Shown here piece by piece: positions 34,379 to 43,673 of a stretch of 64,000 nt of DNA. The stretch covers positions 309,443-373,442 of the forward strand of contig JBFWWU010000002.1 of NCBI GenBank assembly GCA_050246015.1, written 5' to 3'. Below the pieces are notes generated by a model. The model was not told where the DNA came from. It made no database searches and was given only the letters and a program-made list of their open reading frames with translations. Position 1 is the first letter of the stretch; each line of letters starts with the position of its first letter. A program made the translations under genes and the position numbers. This DNA comes from JTS-AC122 sp050246015. GTDB lineage: Bacteria > Planctomycetota > Phycisphaerae > Phycisphaerales > UBA1924.

Positions 34379-36406
34379 ATGCCCGCTTTCCGAGCCGGCG
34401 TTCCCGCGATGCTAGTCACCCAGAAACGCCCCCGAGTTCTCCGCTGGTACCACGCCGGGCCGCTGCTGTTCGGCGACTGGGGGACGAGCCGTCTGTATGT
34501 CCTGGGGCTGGCCTTTTACTTCACGGGGCACGCGTCGCCGCTGTATCTGGGCGCGATGGCGGTTCTGATGACGGTGGTGGCGTGGGCGTACACGATCGTC
34601 TGCCGGTGCTTCCCGGAGGGGGGCGGGGTGTACACGGCCGCCCGCAATATTTCTCCCACGTTGTCGGTGATCGGCGCGACGCTGCTGCTGTGCGATTACA
34701 TCGTGACCGCGGCCCTGTCGGCGGTCGAGGGGTTCCACTACGTGTTCGCGCACCTGACGTCCGGGTTGGTGCTGACACTGAGCATCGTGGCGATCGTCGG
34801 GATCGGGATCATCAACTGGCTGGGCGCGCGCAGCGCGGGCCGGGCGGCGCTGGTGATCGCGATCGCCGCGATCATCGCGTCGGCGGTCACCGCCTGCTTC
34901 TGCCTCCCGATGCTGGGCGAGGGGCTCTCCCGCATCACCCCGGGCAACCCGTCGATCGACTCGTGGTGGAAGCGCTGGGAATCGCTGGTCCGGATCGTGA
35001 TCGCGTTGTCGGGACTCGAAGCGGTCGCGAACATGACGGGCCTGATGACCTCGCCCGTGGCCAGGACCGCCAAGCGGACGATCTGGCCGGTGCTGGCCGA
35101 GGTGGTCGTGCTGAACCTCATCTTCGGGGTGGCGATGCTGGCGCTCCCGCAACTGGAGAATCGCAGCGTCCCCGACTACGTGCGGTACGAGGTGCAGCAG
35201 GGATACTCGCCCGACGAGGTGCCCAGTTCCAAGATCGACCCCAGCAACCCGGTGAAGGACTACCGCGACACCCCGATGAAGATGCTGGCGACGCACGCCG
35301 CCTCGGAGGCGCTGGGCGCGCGGCCCGGGCGGGTGTACGGGCTGATCGTCTCGGGGGTGTTTGCGCTGCTGCTGTTTTCCGCGGTCAACACGGCGATCAT
35401 GGCCATGGTCTCGGTCACGTACTCGATGGCGCACGACAAGGAGTTGCCGCGCGCCTTCACGCGCCTCAACTACTCCGGCGTGCCGTGGTTCGGGCTGATC
35501 GCCGCCTGCATCCTGCCGGTCATCGTGCTTTCGTTCAGTTCCGACGCCAAGACGCTGGGCGAGTTGTACGCCATCGGCGTCGTCGGCGCGATCGCGATCA
35601 ACGTCCTGAGTTGCGCGGCGACCAAGTCGCTGGACATCAAGCGCTGGGAACGCATCGGGCTGTGGACGCTCGGCGTCATCATGACGCTTATTGAAGCAAC
35701 GATCATCGTCGCCAAGCCCAAGGCGACGATCTTCGCGACGGTGATGATCGTCAGCGTGCTCTCGGTGCGGTACTTCCTCATCCGGCGGTCGAAGACCGCG
35801 GCGGCGCTTCCCGAGCCGACCACCGGGTGGCTGGCCGAGGTGCAGGGCGCGACGGAGCGCATCGACCCGAGCAAGCCGCGCATCATGCTGGCGGCCCGCG
35901 GACGGTACCAGGCCGAGTTCGCGGTAGACCTGGCGCGCAAGCGTCAGGCGACGCTGTTTGCGATCTATGTGAGAACGCTGCGGCTGATGGACATCACTCC
36001 CGGCGCGGTACCGCGGGTCGAAGACGATCCGCCCGCGCTGGAATCGCTGGGCACGGTGGCGGTCATCGCGAAGCAGGCGGGGGTGCCGTTCGTTCCGATT
36101 TATGTGAGCAGCCCGGAGATCGTGGAGGAGATCCTGGACTACACGGTCACGTACGGGTGCGACACGCTGATCATGGGCAAGACCCGGCGGAGCGTCTTTG
36201 CCCGCAAACTCGAAGGCGATGTCGTGACGCAGGTCGCGGCACTGCTTCCGAGCGAGGTGGCGCTGATCACGCGCGAGGCGACGCCGTATGAGCCGCACCG
36301 GGAAGCGATCACGCCCGCGGTGGCGACATCGGCGCACGGGTCGCGCGCCGACGGGCGCCCCGCCGCCGACCGGGCCGATGAAGTCGAGGAAGCTCCGCCG
36401 ACCTGA
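34379..36406 (+). CDS. APC-superfamily permease fused to a universal stress (USP) domain
   Basis: 675 residues (start at 34379 or 34409; neither has a clear ribosome site). The first 475 or so residues form about 12 membrane helices of the amino acid/polyamine/organocation type, with the early segment FPEGGGVYTAARNIS matching the unwound helix 1-2 region of the family. Residues 500 to about 640 are a cytoplasmic UspA-like domain (KPRIMLAARGRYQAEFAVDL and TYGCDTLIMGKTRRSVFARK), which may sense nucleotides and control transport. The substrate is unknown. A disordered Ala/Pro-rich tail ends the protein. Confidence 0.82.
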   Translation: MPAFRAGVPAMLVTQKRPRVLRWYHAGPLLFGDWGTSRLYVLGLAFYFTGHASPLYLGAMAVLMTVVAWAYTIVCRCFPEGGGVYTAARNISPTLSVIGATLLLCDYIVTAALSAVEGFHYVFAHLTSGLVLTLSIVAIVGIGIINWLGARSAGRAALVIAIAAIIASAVTACFCLPMLGEGLSRITPGNPSIDSWWKRWESLVRIVIALSGLEAVANMTGLMTSPVARTAKRTIWPVLAEVVVLNLIFGVAMLALPQLENRSVPDYVRYEVQQGYSPDEVPSSKIDPSNPVKDYRDTPMKMLATHAASEALGARPGRVYGLIVSGVFALLLFSAVNTAIMAMVSVTYSMAHDKELPRAFTRLNYSGVPWFGLIAACILPVIVLSFSSDAKTLGELYAIGVVGAIAINVLSCAATKSLDIKRWERIGLWTLGVIMTLIEATIIVAKPKATIFATVMIVSVLSVRYFLIRRSKTAAALPEPTTGWLAEVQGATERIDPSKPRIMLAARGRYQAEFAVDLARKRQATLFAIYVRTLRLMDITPGAVPRVEDDPPALESLGTVAVIAKQAGVPFVPIYVSSPEIVEEILDYTVTYGCDTLIMGKTRRSVFARKLEGDVVTQVAALLPSEVALITREATPYEPHREAITPAVATSAHGSRADGRPAADRADEVEEAPPT

Positions 36407-36517
36407 TCGAGGGTTCGACCGCGTCGAGTGCCTCGATCCGCTCACGCACCCGGCAGCGGGGCGTCCACACCGCGGGCAGCACCACCCGGCGCCACCCATG
36501 CGGATCCAGCCTGTCGG

Positions 36518-37360
36518 CTACCAACTCCCTTCCCCCAGCACCAGCCCGTCGTACGCCAGGCGCATCCCCTCGGGGAGCGCGGCGTCCGTTTCCGCGTGCG
36601 GCAGGTCGTGCGACATGTGGACGAACCAGGTGCGCTCGGCCCCGATGCGGTCCGCCGCGTTCACCGCTTCCTCGATCGTCATGTGCGTCGGGTGCTTTCG
36701 ATGCCGCAGCGCATCGAGCACGAGCGTCTTCACACCTGCCAGCGGCTTCCACGATTCAGGTGGGATCGCCGACACATCGGTGCAGTAGGCGAGCGGGAAC
36801 GCGCTTGGTTCGTGGGTCGGCGCGCGCGGCAGCGCGGCGGACGGCTCGATCCGGTACCCCACGATCGGGAGCCGGCCGTGCAGCAGCCGGATCGGCGTGA
36901 AGAGCATCCCGAAGACGTCGATGGCGCGCCCCGGCTCGATGGGCCGGGGGATCAACGTCGCGACGAACGAATCGTTGATGTTTCGCTCGACATCAAAGAT
37001 GTGCTGGTAGACGCGCTGGAGGCTCTCCATCGTGTGAGCCTCGGCGTAGACCTCGATGGGGCTTCTCTGGACCGCGTTGAACCGCCGCACTTCGTCGAGC
37101 CCGAAGACGTGGTCCACGTGGTTGTGGGTGAACAGGATCGCGTCGCATCGGCGCAGGTTCGCGGCGAGGGCCTGCTGTCGCAGGTCCGGCGTCGCGTCGA
37201 TCAGGACGACCCGCTCGCGGCCGCGCTCGTCGGTGAACTCGACGCACGCGCCGGTCCGCAGGCGCCGGTCGCGCGGGTCGGCGCTCGTGCACACGGCGCA
37301 GTCGCACGCGATGGCGGGAACGCCTGAAGATGTGCCGGTGCCCAGGAAGCGGAAGCGCAT
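36518..37360 (-). CDS. MBL-fold metallohydrolase of the PhnP type
   Basis: 280 residues. The metallo-beta-lactamase motif HxHxDH is clear (THNHVDHVFG, H79/H81/D83/H84), followed by a late His cluster (WFVHMSHDLPH). A Cys cluster near the N-terminus (CDCAVC, residues 19-24) is like the structural zinc site of PhnP, a cyclic phosphodiesterase. PhnP proper acts in phosphonate breakdown, but no phn gene is nearby, so a general phosphodiesterase is more likely. About 110 bases separate it from the permease on the opposite strand. Confidence 0.8.
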   Translation of the reverse strand: MRFRFLGTGTSSGVPAIACDCAVCTSADPRDRRLRTGACVEFTDERGRERVVLIDATPDLRQQALAANLRRCDAILFTHNHVDHVFGLDEVRRFNAVQRSPIEVYAEAHTMESLQRVYQHIFDVERNINDSFVATLIPRPIEPGRAIDVFGMLFTPIRLLHGRLPIVGYRIEPSAALPRAPTHEPSAFPLAYCTDVSAIPPESWKPLAGVKTLVLDALRHRKHPTHMTIEEAVNAADRIGAERTWFVHMSHDLPHAETDAALPEGMRLAYDGLVLGEGSW

Positions 37361-37465
37361 CGAGAGAGGATAGGAAGACCGGTGATGCGCTCGCGGTGTC
37401 GTGCGTCACCGGTCCGTTTGGTTCGGACGTGTCCCCGATCGACAAGTGGACCGAAACCGCGATAC

Positions 37466-37559
37466 GTGCCACCGATCGCTGCTTTGAGCGATCGGTGTCT
37501 CTGGCAGTGCGAGAAGCGAACGAAGACACCGATCGTGCAAAAGCCACGATCGGTGGCAC
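37466..37559. repeat. Structured repeat, copy 1 (GTGCCAC...GTGGCAC ends)
   Basis: 94 bases bounded by a perfect 13-base inverted repeat (GTGCCACCGATCG at 37466-37478 and its complement at 37547-37559). Inside are two further hairpins: 37471-37480 with 37487-37496, and 37528-37537 with 37545-37554. It can fold as one long cruciform or as two stem-loops. It is non-coding and is followed by a related element. Confidence 0.75.
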
Positions 37560-37585
37560 CTCGGACGAGTTCGGGGGCACCCGCC

Positions 37586-37688
37586 GTGCCACGGCTTGGC
37601 GTCTTCGACAAGCCGTGTCTTGGCTGCATGACTCACACATGGTGAGCCACACATGCACGGCTTGCTCAAGAGCAGCAAGCCGTGGCAC
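37586..37688. repeat. Structured repeat, copy 2 (GTGCCAC...GTGGCAC ends)
   Basis: 103 bases bounded by a perfect 13-base inverted repeat (GTGCCACGGCTTG at 37586-37598 and its complement at 37676-37688), again with two internal hairpins (37590-37598 with 37609-37617; 37656-37666 with 37674-37684). It has the same architecture and the same GTGCCAC termini as copy 1, but the stem sequence differs inside, so the two belong to one family with different cores. Confidence 0.75.
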
Positions 37689-37710
37689 GTAGCAAGCCAT
37701 CGGTCCAATG

Positions 37711-37740
37711 AAAAAACCTCCCCGGCTGCGGAGAGGTTTC
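37711..37740 (-). terminator. Rho-independent terminator after the prepilin-like gene
   Basis: On the minus strand a stem AAACCTC (37739-37733) pairs with GAGGTTT (37720-37714) around an 11-base inner part that can add more pairs, followed by a run of T ending at 37711. It lies 37 bases after the stop at 37777. Confidence 0.8.
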
Positions 37741-37776
37741 GTTGGCTGATGGAGGAGCGCGGCACTCGCCGCGCGA

Positions 37777-38664
37777 TTACGGGATGATGTTATTTTCGAA
37801 GATGAAGGTGTACTGAGCGTTCCAGAAGGAGGGGCGGCCGTTGTTGGATCCCCAAGCGCCGGGGTACACAGTGTTGTACGCGGCGTGTCCGTCCAGGAAG
37901 CCCATGACGGACCTATTGAAGTCGTCATAGCCGTTCTTCAGGCGGAAGTTGACGTTGCCTTGATTGACAACCAGGTCGGCCTGCTCGTCATGAACCCAGA
38001 CGAAGCGGCTGGGGGAGAAGGTGTCGCCCAGGGCCATGTTTGCGGTCCCTTGATTGAACCGGCGAACGAAGGGAAGATTGGAAATGCCGGGCTGATCCCA
38101 CCACTTGACGTTGAACTGATAACTGGTGCCGACGTCGTCGTAGCAGGTGGAGCCGTCCTGATTTTCATTCGGCCAATCGCCGGGCACGGTGCCGGCACCC
38201 TGATGGCCGATCTTGTCGCCCGGGTCACGGAAGACGGGGAGGTCCAGGACCGGGCGGGAGGGATCGGCGGGCGCCATGCGCGCCGGGAACGTGGGGCCAT
38301 CGATCGGCTCTTCGTAGACGTATGGGTTTAGCGGCCGGTCGGCCGCCTCGACGTCGAAGGCCTGGAAGCCCCAGGTGGACTGGCAGTTCTTGCCGCCGAA
38401 ACTCCAGGTACACCATCCTTCGAGGGAGACGCCGGTGACCTGTGTGCCGCCGCGGGTGTAGGCGAGCGTGAGCGGGAGGTAGTTCTTGTTGTCGAACTGA
38501 TAGGACTTGGCGGAGGTGTTCTGCTGACGGATGTTGCTCTGGGACTTGACGAGCAGAGCCGCCTTTTTGGCCTTTCCAAGCGCCGGCAGAAGCAGGGCGA
38601 CCAGGAGTGCGATGATCGCGATGACCACCAAGAGCTCGATGAGGGTAAAGGCACGACGTTTCAC
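37777..38664 (-). CDS. Secreted prepilin-like protein (planctomycete type)
   Basis: 295 residues. The start is GTG 38664 with AAGGAGG 5 bases upstream. The N-terminus is a type IV prepilin leader, KRRA|FTLIELLVVIAIIALLV, with Ala before the cut and Glu at mature position 5. The C-terminal domain (about 60-295) resembles the large family of planctomycete proteins with a prepilin leader and a globular DUF1559-like domain. Such proteins are numerous in this phylum and are thought to use the pseudopilin sorting route, but their role is unknown. It is not in the T2SS cluster. Confidence 0.82.
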   Translation of the reverse strand: MKRRAFTLIELLVVIAIIALLVALLLPALGKAKKAALLVKSQSNIRQQNTSAKSYQFDNKNYLPLTLAYTRGGTQVTGVSLEGWCTWSFGGKNCQSTWGFQAFDVEAADRPLNPYVYEEPIDGPTFPARMAPADPSRPVLDLPVFRDPGDKIGHQGAGTVPGDWPNENQDGSTCYDDVGTSYQFNVKWWDQPGISNLPFVRRFNQGTANMALGDTFSPSRFVWVHDEQADLVVNQGNVNFRLKNGYDDFNRSVMGFLDGHAAYNTVYPGAWGSNNGRPSFWNAQYTFIFENNIIP

Positions 38665-38940
38665 AAGAACCTCCTTCGCGTTCAGCCACGCGTGAGCGGC
38701 CCGGGACACACGGCGGGCCGTGGGGAATCAACTGGATGTCCTGCACGACGCGAAGGGCTTCGGAATCGAAACCAACGCGTCGTACCCACACTCCTCCGCC
38801 GCCCCACCCCCCTATGCGTCCCCCCAACCACCATCACCGAGAGATCCTACAGATGAGTACGTTACGTCAAAGCCGAACCGTATGACCGACGAGCAACAAT
38901 CTGCAAAACTGATGAACTCGCGTGGAACGAGCGGGGTGGA

Positions 38941-39111
38941 TTATCGATTGGGCGCGACCTGATTGGCGCGCGGCTTGGCAAGCCCTTCCGCGGTGGGCTT
39001 GTCGCCCTGCTCGCCCCCGCCGCCGTAATAGAGTGCGTAGACGATGACGACGACCACGAGCAGGACGCCGGCGATTCCGATGAGGGCCTTGTCTTTCTTC
39101 GACAGTTGCAT
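38941..39111 (-). CDS. Small single-span membrane protein (56 residues)
   Basis: Begins at ATG 39111 with AAGGG 7 bases upstream and ends with TAA at 38941. The sequence is a short basic N-terminus (MQLSKKDK), one hydrophobic helix (ALIGIAGVLLVVVVIVYALY), then a Gly-rich turn (YYGGGGEQGDK) and a polar tail. No family recognised. It lies 276 bases upstream of the prepilin-like gene on the same strand and may share its promoter. The reading frame, ribosome site and membrane helix together support it as a real gene. Confidence 0.6.
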   Translation of the reverse strand: MQLSKKDKALIGIAGVLLVVVVIVYALYYGGGGEQGDKPTAEGLAKPRANQVAPNR

Positions 39112-39514
39112 CAAGAAACCCTTGACAAGCGGTGAGAGCGGTCGTTGCGGAGCCGAGCGGTTGAGCGAAAGTTGCGCGGGAGATTGTTAGGATTTTGATA
39201 GATTTGGAAGATACCGGGCAGTTCAACAAGAGTGTATTACAGTCTTGGCGATTCGCCACACGTCCCGTCGAGGAAGGAGACTGTGGAAAACTGTCGAGCG
39301 GGAGGCGTGTTTCCAAACACACATCGAACGAATGCCCGCCGCGTCGATCCGAGCCGTGCAGAACGCGCGGGCCGATTCGATCCGAGAACATACGACTGAG
39401 GCGCCACGCCGGTTGCTGATCGAGAGCGCCAGAGCGCGGAAATGTGATTCGGCGCGGTGACCGGAGCGAGCCGGGATGAACTGCGCGCAGATTCGGCGGC
39501 GGAATAATGGCAAG
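39112..39514. other. Divergent intergenic region, AT-rich in part
   Basis: About 400 bases between the divergent 56-residue membrane protein and the aldehyde dehydrogenase. The part near 39180-39240 is AT-rich and a likely promoter area for either side, but no element can be fixed. No coding frame or RNA was recognised. Confidence 0.3.
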
Positions 39515-40966
39515 ATGACACGGCTGAGGAACTTCATCGGCGGCGAATGGGCGGAGCCCGCGTCGGGGAACCATCTGGACAACATCGATCCGGCGACGGG
39601 AGCGGTGATCGGGCGCGTGCCGGATTCTGAAGAGCGGGATGTCGCCGCGGCGGCGGGGGCGGCGCGGGCGGCGTTCTGGGCGTGGTCGGGGACGCCGGCG
39701 GCGGAGCGGTCGCGGGTGCTGATGCGCCTGGCCGGGCTGATCGAGCGCGATCTGGAGAAGCTCGCGCACGCGGAGTCCGTGGACTCGGGCAAGCCGATCG
39801 CCTTGGCGCGGAGCGTGGACATCCCGCGGGCAGCGGCGAACTTCCGGTTCTTCGCGACGGCGATCCTGCATTCCCAGTCGGAGTTTCACGACGCGGGAGC
39901 GGGCGGGTTCAACTACACGCTTCGGAGGGCGCGCGGGGTGGCGGGGTTGATCTCGCCGTGGAATCTGCCGCTGTACTTGTTCACCTGGAAGGTGGCGCCG
40001 GCGCTGGCGGCTGGGTGCACGGCGGTGGCGAAGCCGTCGGAGGTGACGCCGACGACGGCGGGGATGCTCGCGGAACTGGCGCGCGAAGCGGGGATGCCGG
40101 CGGGTGTATTGAATGTGGTGCACGGGCGCGGCGCGACGGCGGGGGGGGCGATCGTGACGCACCCGGAGATCACGACGATTTCGTTCACGGGATCGACAAG
40201 CGTGGGGAAGTGGCTCGCTCAGCACGCCGGGCCGATGTTCAAGCGCCTGTCGCTGGAACTGGGCGGGAAGAACCCGTTCATCGTGTTCGCGGACGCCAAG
40301 ATGCCCGAGGCGCTGGAGACGGCGGTGCGGGCGGCGTTCACCAACGCCGGGCAGATCTGCCTGTGCGGCTCGCGGCTGCTGGTGCAGCGATCGATCTATC
40401 ACGAGTTTGTCGCGGGCGTCGTGAAGCGAGCCAAGGAGCTGCGTGTCGGCGATCCGCTGGATGATTCGACGCAGGTGGGGTCGCTCGTGTCGCGCGAGCA
40501 CCGCGCCAAGGTGGGGTCGTATGTTGATCTTGCGCGGGGACTGGGCGGTCAGGTGCTGTGCGGGGGTGAAGCACCGGCGCGGGAGTCGCTGGCGGAGCGT
40601 GTCCGTGCGAGCGACGCGTTCTACCTGCCAACGGTGATCGCCGGCCTGGATCCGGCGTGCCGGGTGGAGCAGGAGGAGATCTTCGGGCCGGTGGTGACGG
40701 TGCAGGCGTTTGATGATGACGAGCACGCGCTGGCGCTGGCGAATGGCACGCCCTACGGACTGGCGGCGACGATCTGGACGCAGGATGTATCGCGGGCGCA
40801 CCGGGTGGCGGCGGGCGTGGAGGCGGGGATCGTGTGGGTGAACACGTGGATGAGCCGGGATCTGCGGACGCCGTTCGGGGGGATGAAGCAGAGCGGCGTG
40901 GGGCGAGAGGGCGGGTGGGACGCGCTGCGGTTCTTCACGGAGCCAAAGAATGTGTGCATCGGATGA
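39515..40966 (+). CDS. Aldehyde dehydrogenase (2-aminomuconate semialdehyde dehydrogenase-like)
   Basis: 483 residues, NAD(P)-dependent ALDH superfamily. Catalytic Cys282 (GQICLCGSR) and general base Glu248 (LELGGKNPF) are present; the NAD-binding loop is FTGSTSVGKW (about 225). The sequence around the catalytic Cys (GQICLCGSRLLVQ) is of the type found in 2-aminomuconate and 2-hydroxymuconate semialdehyde dehydrogenases (ALDH8-like), which act in tryptophan and aromatic breakdown. No other gene of these pathways is adjacent, so the substrate is open. ATG 39515 is chosen over 39476 because it starts the conserved N-terminus. Confidence 0.85.
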   Translation: MTRLRNFIGGEWAEPASGNHLDNIDPATGAVIGRVPDSEERDVAAAAGAARAAFWAWSGTPAAERSRVLMRLAGLIERDLEKLAHAESVDSGKPIALARSVDIPRAAANFRFFATAILHSQSEFHDAGAGGFNYTLRRARGVAGLISPWNLPLYLFTWKVAPALAAGCTAVAKPSEVTPTTAGMLAELAREAGMPAGVLNVVHGRGATAGGAIVTHPEITTISFTGSTSVGKWLAQHAGPMFKRLSLELGGKNPFIVFADAKMPEALETAVRAAFTNAGQICLCGSRLLVQRSIYHEFVAGVVKRAKELRVGDPLDDSTQVGSLVSREHRAKVGSYVDLARGLGGQVLCGGEAPARESLAERVRASDAFYLPTVIAGLDPACRVEQEEIFGPVVTVQAFDDDEHALALANGTPYGLAATIWTQDVSRAHRVAAGVEAGIVWVNTWMSRDLRTPFGGMKQSGVGREGGWDALRFFTEPKNVCIG

Positions 40967-40993
40967 ATCGGCGGAGATGAACGGCGTATCGGC

Positions 40994-42580
40994 GTGCCGG
41001 CGGCGGCGAGCACGGGCCTGATGGGCTCGTCGAGCGCCGGGCTGTGCTCTTGCACTCGCGGCTCGCCGCGCCAACGCTTGGAGGTCGTGGCCGATCCCGA
41101 TCCACTTGCGTCCGCACTCGCGGGCCTCACTCGCCCATCCTCCGGCGTTACCGCCGGCGCGGTGCGCCGGGCCGCGCCGGATCCGCACGCATCCGACGCG
41201 CCGTCCGAGCCCAGCAGCGCGGCGGTGGTGGGCGTGCCCGCGCTGACGCAGCCGCTCTTCATGCCGCAGTCGGCTCGGAAGAACTACCGCTGCGAACTGA
41301 CGGCGACGTCGTTGTTTTCATTCGCGCTGGCGATGGTCGAAGGGGGCGCGATGGGTGTCATCGTGAAGAACGCCTTCGCGGGCGTGCTCAGCGGGGCCTC
41401 GGGCGAGCGCATGCTCAACTACGCGGTCGGGATCATCACCGCGGCCCCGGAGTTCGCGAACATGACCAGTTTTCTTTGGGCCGCGTGGACCCACGGCAAG
41501 CGGAAAGTCCGCATCGTGAACTCGCTGCAACTGGGCGTGCTGGTGATGCTGGGGATGATGGCGGCGGCGCCGCGCTCGGCGCTGGGACTGTGGATGCTCG
41601 TCGCGTGCCTCATCGCGGCGCGCGTCTGCTTGTCCGGGGTGGTCACGCTGCGCTCGACCGTCTGGCGCGCCAACTACGACCGCTCCATCCGCGCCCGGGT
41701 CACGGGTCGCCTGGCGTCGATCCAGGCGCTGATCGTCTCGGGCGCGGGCCTGTCGCTGGGCGCGCTGATGGAGTACTCCGGCGACAGCTTCCGGATCGCG
41801 CTGCCCATCGCGGCGGCAGCCGGTCTCCTGGGCGCCCTGGCGTATTCCCGCGTCCGCGTGCGCCACGAGCGGACGCTGCTGCGCCTGGAACGGGCCGAGC
41901 CCGCGCACCAGCAGCCGAGCATGAACCCGCTCTCCGTCGTGGCGACGTTGCGCGCCGACCGGCGGTTTGCCTGGTTCATGCTCTGGATGTTCATCCTGGG
42001 GCTGGGCAACCTGATGCTCACCGCGCCGCTGGTCATCACGCTGCGAGAACAGTTCCACGTCTCCTACCTGGGCGGGATCGTCGTGATCCAGACGCTGCCG
42101 TACCTGGTCATGCTCCCCATCATCCCGCTCTGGGCCCGCTACCTCGACCGCGTGCACATCGTCCGGTTCCGCTCCATCCATTCCTGGGCGTTTGTCATAG
42201 CCCAGGGGTGCATCTTCCTCGCGGCGCTGCTGCACGTGCTCCCGCTGGCGTACATCGGAGCGGCGTTCCTGGGCGTGGGATTCGCGGGCGGGACGCTAGC
42301 GTGGAATCTCGGGCACCTGGACTTCGCGCCCCCGCAGCGCGCGTCGCAGTACATGGGCGTGCACGTCACGCTCAACGGCGTGCGGGGCCTGGTCGCGCCG
42401 CTGGTCGCGGTGAGCGCGTATGAAGCGCTTGACTCGAACCAGCCGGGTCAGGGCGGCGCGTGGGTCTTCGGCATCAGCGTCGTGCTCTGCACCATCGGAG
42501 CGATCGGGTTTGCCGACCTGCGCCGGCGCCTGCGCGTCGATGAGGGAGCGGCGCCCGGTCAATCCGCACGCTTGCGGTGA
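40994..42580 (+). CDS. MFS-like permease with a long N-terminal extension
   Basis: 528 residues from GTG 40994; the first 90 residues are low in complexity (Ala/Ser/Pro-rich) and the true start could be further in, for example ATG 41261 (MPQSARKNYRCEL). The remainder has about 12 membrane helices in two halves joined by a basic loop near residues 290-310 (RVRVRHERTLLRLERAEP), the pattern of the major facilitator superfamily. The substrate is unknown. It follows the aldehyde dehydrogenase by 27 bases and is probably co-transcribed, so it may import a substrate of that enzyme; this is inference. It ends 46 bases before pyrH on the other strand. Confidence 0.7.
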   Translation: MPAAASTGLMGSSSAGLCSCTRGSPRQRLEVVADPDPLASALAGLTRPSSGVTAGAVRRAAPDPHASDAPSEPSSAAVVGVPALTQPLFMPQSARKNYRCELTATSLFSFALAMVEGGAMGVIVKNAFAGVLSGASGERMLNYAVGIITAAPEFANMTSFLWAAWTHGKRKVRIVNSLQLGVLVMLGMMAAAPRSALGLWMLVACLIAARVCLSGVVTLRSTVWRANYDRSIRARVTGRLASIQALIVSGAGLSLGALMEYSGDSFRIALPIAAAAGLLGALAYSRVRVRHERTLLRLERAEPAHQQPSMNPLSVVATLRADRRFAWFMLWMFILGLGNLMLTAPLVITLREQFHVSYLGGIVVIQTLPYLVMLPIIPLWARYLDRVHIVRFRSIHSWAFVIAQGCIFLAALLHVLPLAYIGAAFLGVGFAGGTLAWNLGHLDFAPPQRASQYMGVHVTLNGVRGLVAPLVAVSAYEALDSNQPGQGGAWVFGISVVLCTIGAIGFADLRRRLRVDEGAAPGQSARLR

Positions 42581-42626
42581 TGGAATGGGCAACTCACCGT
42601 GGGGCCCGACCCAGCGCGGCGAGGGG

Positions 42627-43376
42627 TCACGGCTTGATCATGGTGCCAAGAGCGAGGCCCTCGACGGCGCGGCGGATGTTTCCCTTGGCGTGATAGTCGA
42701 AGACCAGCACGGGGATGTTCTGCTCGCGGCACATGGTGATCGCGGTCATGTCCATCACGCCCAGGTTCTTGATGATCGCTTCCTCGAAGGTCAGCTGGTC
42801 GTACCGCTTGGCTTCGAGATTTTTCTTGGGGTCGGCGGTGTAGACGCCGTCCACCTTGGTCGCCTTCATCAGCAGTTCGCACTCGAGTTCCGTGGCGCGC
42901 AGCGCGGCGCAGGTGTCGGTGGTGCAGAACGGGTTGCCGGTGCCGGCGACGAGGATGACGACGCGCCCTTTGTCCAGGTGTCGCAGCGCGCGGCCGCGAA
43001 TGAACGGCTCGGCAACGGCCCGGATTTCGATCGCGGACATGACGCGTGAATCGATCCCGATGTGCAGGAGCGCTTCCTTCAGCGCCAGCCCGTTCATGAC
43101 GGTGGCGAGCATGCCCATGTGATCGGCGACGGCCTGGTGGATGTGCGCCGCCTTGGCGAAGCGCGCGCCGCGGACGTAGTTGCCGCCCCCGACGACGACG
43201 GCGAGTTGGACGCCGGTTTGGTGGGCGCTCTTGAGTTCGCCGGCGATAAGCGAGAGTTCGTCGGGGTCGATCCCGGAGCCCCCGGGCGCGCAGAAGGCCT
43301 CGCCGCTGAGTTTGAGAAGGACGCGGCGGTACGCGCTTTGATTGGATCGACTGGGAGAGGGAGATTGGTCGGGCAT
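42627..43376 (-). CDS. pyrH: UMP kinase PyrH
   Basis: 249 residues. PyrH phosphorylates UMP to UDP at the start of pyrimidine nucleotide synthesis. Amino-acid-kinase fold motifs are VLLKLSGEAFC (about residue 18), VVVGGGNYVRGA (about 63), ILVAGTGNPFCTTDT (about 140) and KVDGVYTADPKKN (about 170). AGGG lies 5 bases before ATG 43376. In many genomes pyrH sits between tsf and frr; here it is alone, so the usual translation-factor cluster has been broken up. Confidence 0.94.
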   Translation of the reverse strand: MPDQSPSPSRSNQSAYRRVLLKLSGEAFCAPGGSGIDPDELSLIAGELKSAHQTGVQLAVVVGGGNYVRGARFAKAAHIHQAVADHMGMLATVMNGLALKEALLHIGIDSRVMSAIEIRAVAEPFIRGRALRHLDKGRVVILVAGTGNPFCTTDTCAALRATELECELLMKATKVDGVYTADPKKNLEAKRYDQLTFEEAIIKNLGVMDMTAITMCREQNIPVLVFDYHAKGNIRRAVEGLALGTMIKP

Positions 43377-43673
43377 GCGAACCCTGTTGGCAGAAGAAGG
43401 AACTATCCAGCCCGGGCAAGATCGCGCCAGCGCAACGGCTCCGGGTTGGCAAGGATAACACGCACCAGCGAAGTCGGCACCGAACCGGAGATCCCGGGCC
43501 TGCGAAGAGATTGCTCTGCGGAGCACGCGGTCCGGAGCGCCACCAAACGCGCAAATCTGGCCCGCGAACAACACCGGAACGGGTAGGAAAAAGCCGGTTT
43601 CGCGGAAAGCAGGGAGGTTTGCCCGATTCCGTACTATTCCAGAGGCTCCAGAGAGAGTCTGCCACGAGGACCC

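Noticed and set aside
34412..36499. Minus-strand frame of 695 residues opposite the APC permease
   Set aside because: Arg/Asp/His-rich antisense frame; the permease on the plus strand is clear.
38867..41188. Minus-strand frame of 773 residues covering the aldehyde dehydrogenase
   Set aside because: The plus strand encodes a complete ALDH with catalytic residues; the minus frame is Arg/His-rich noise.
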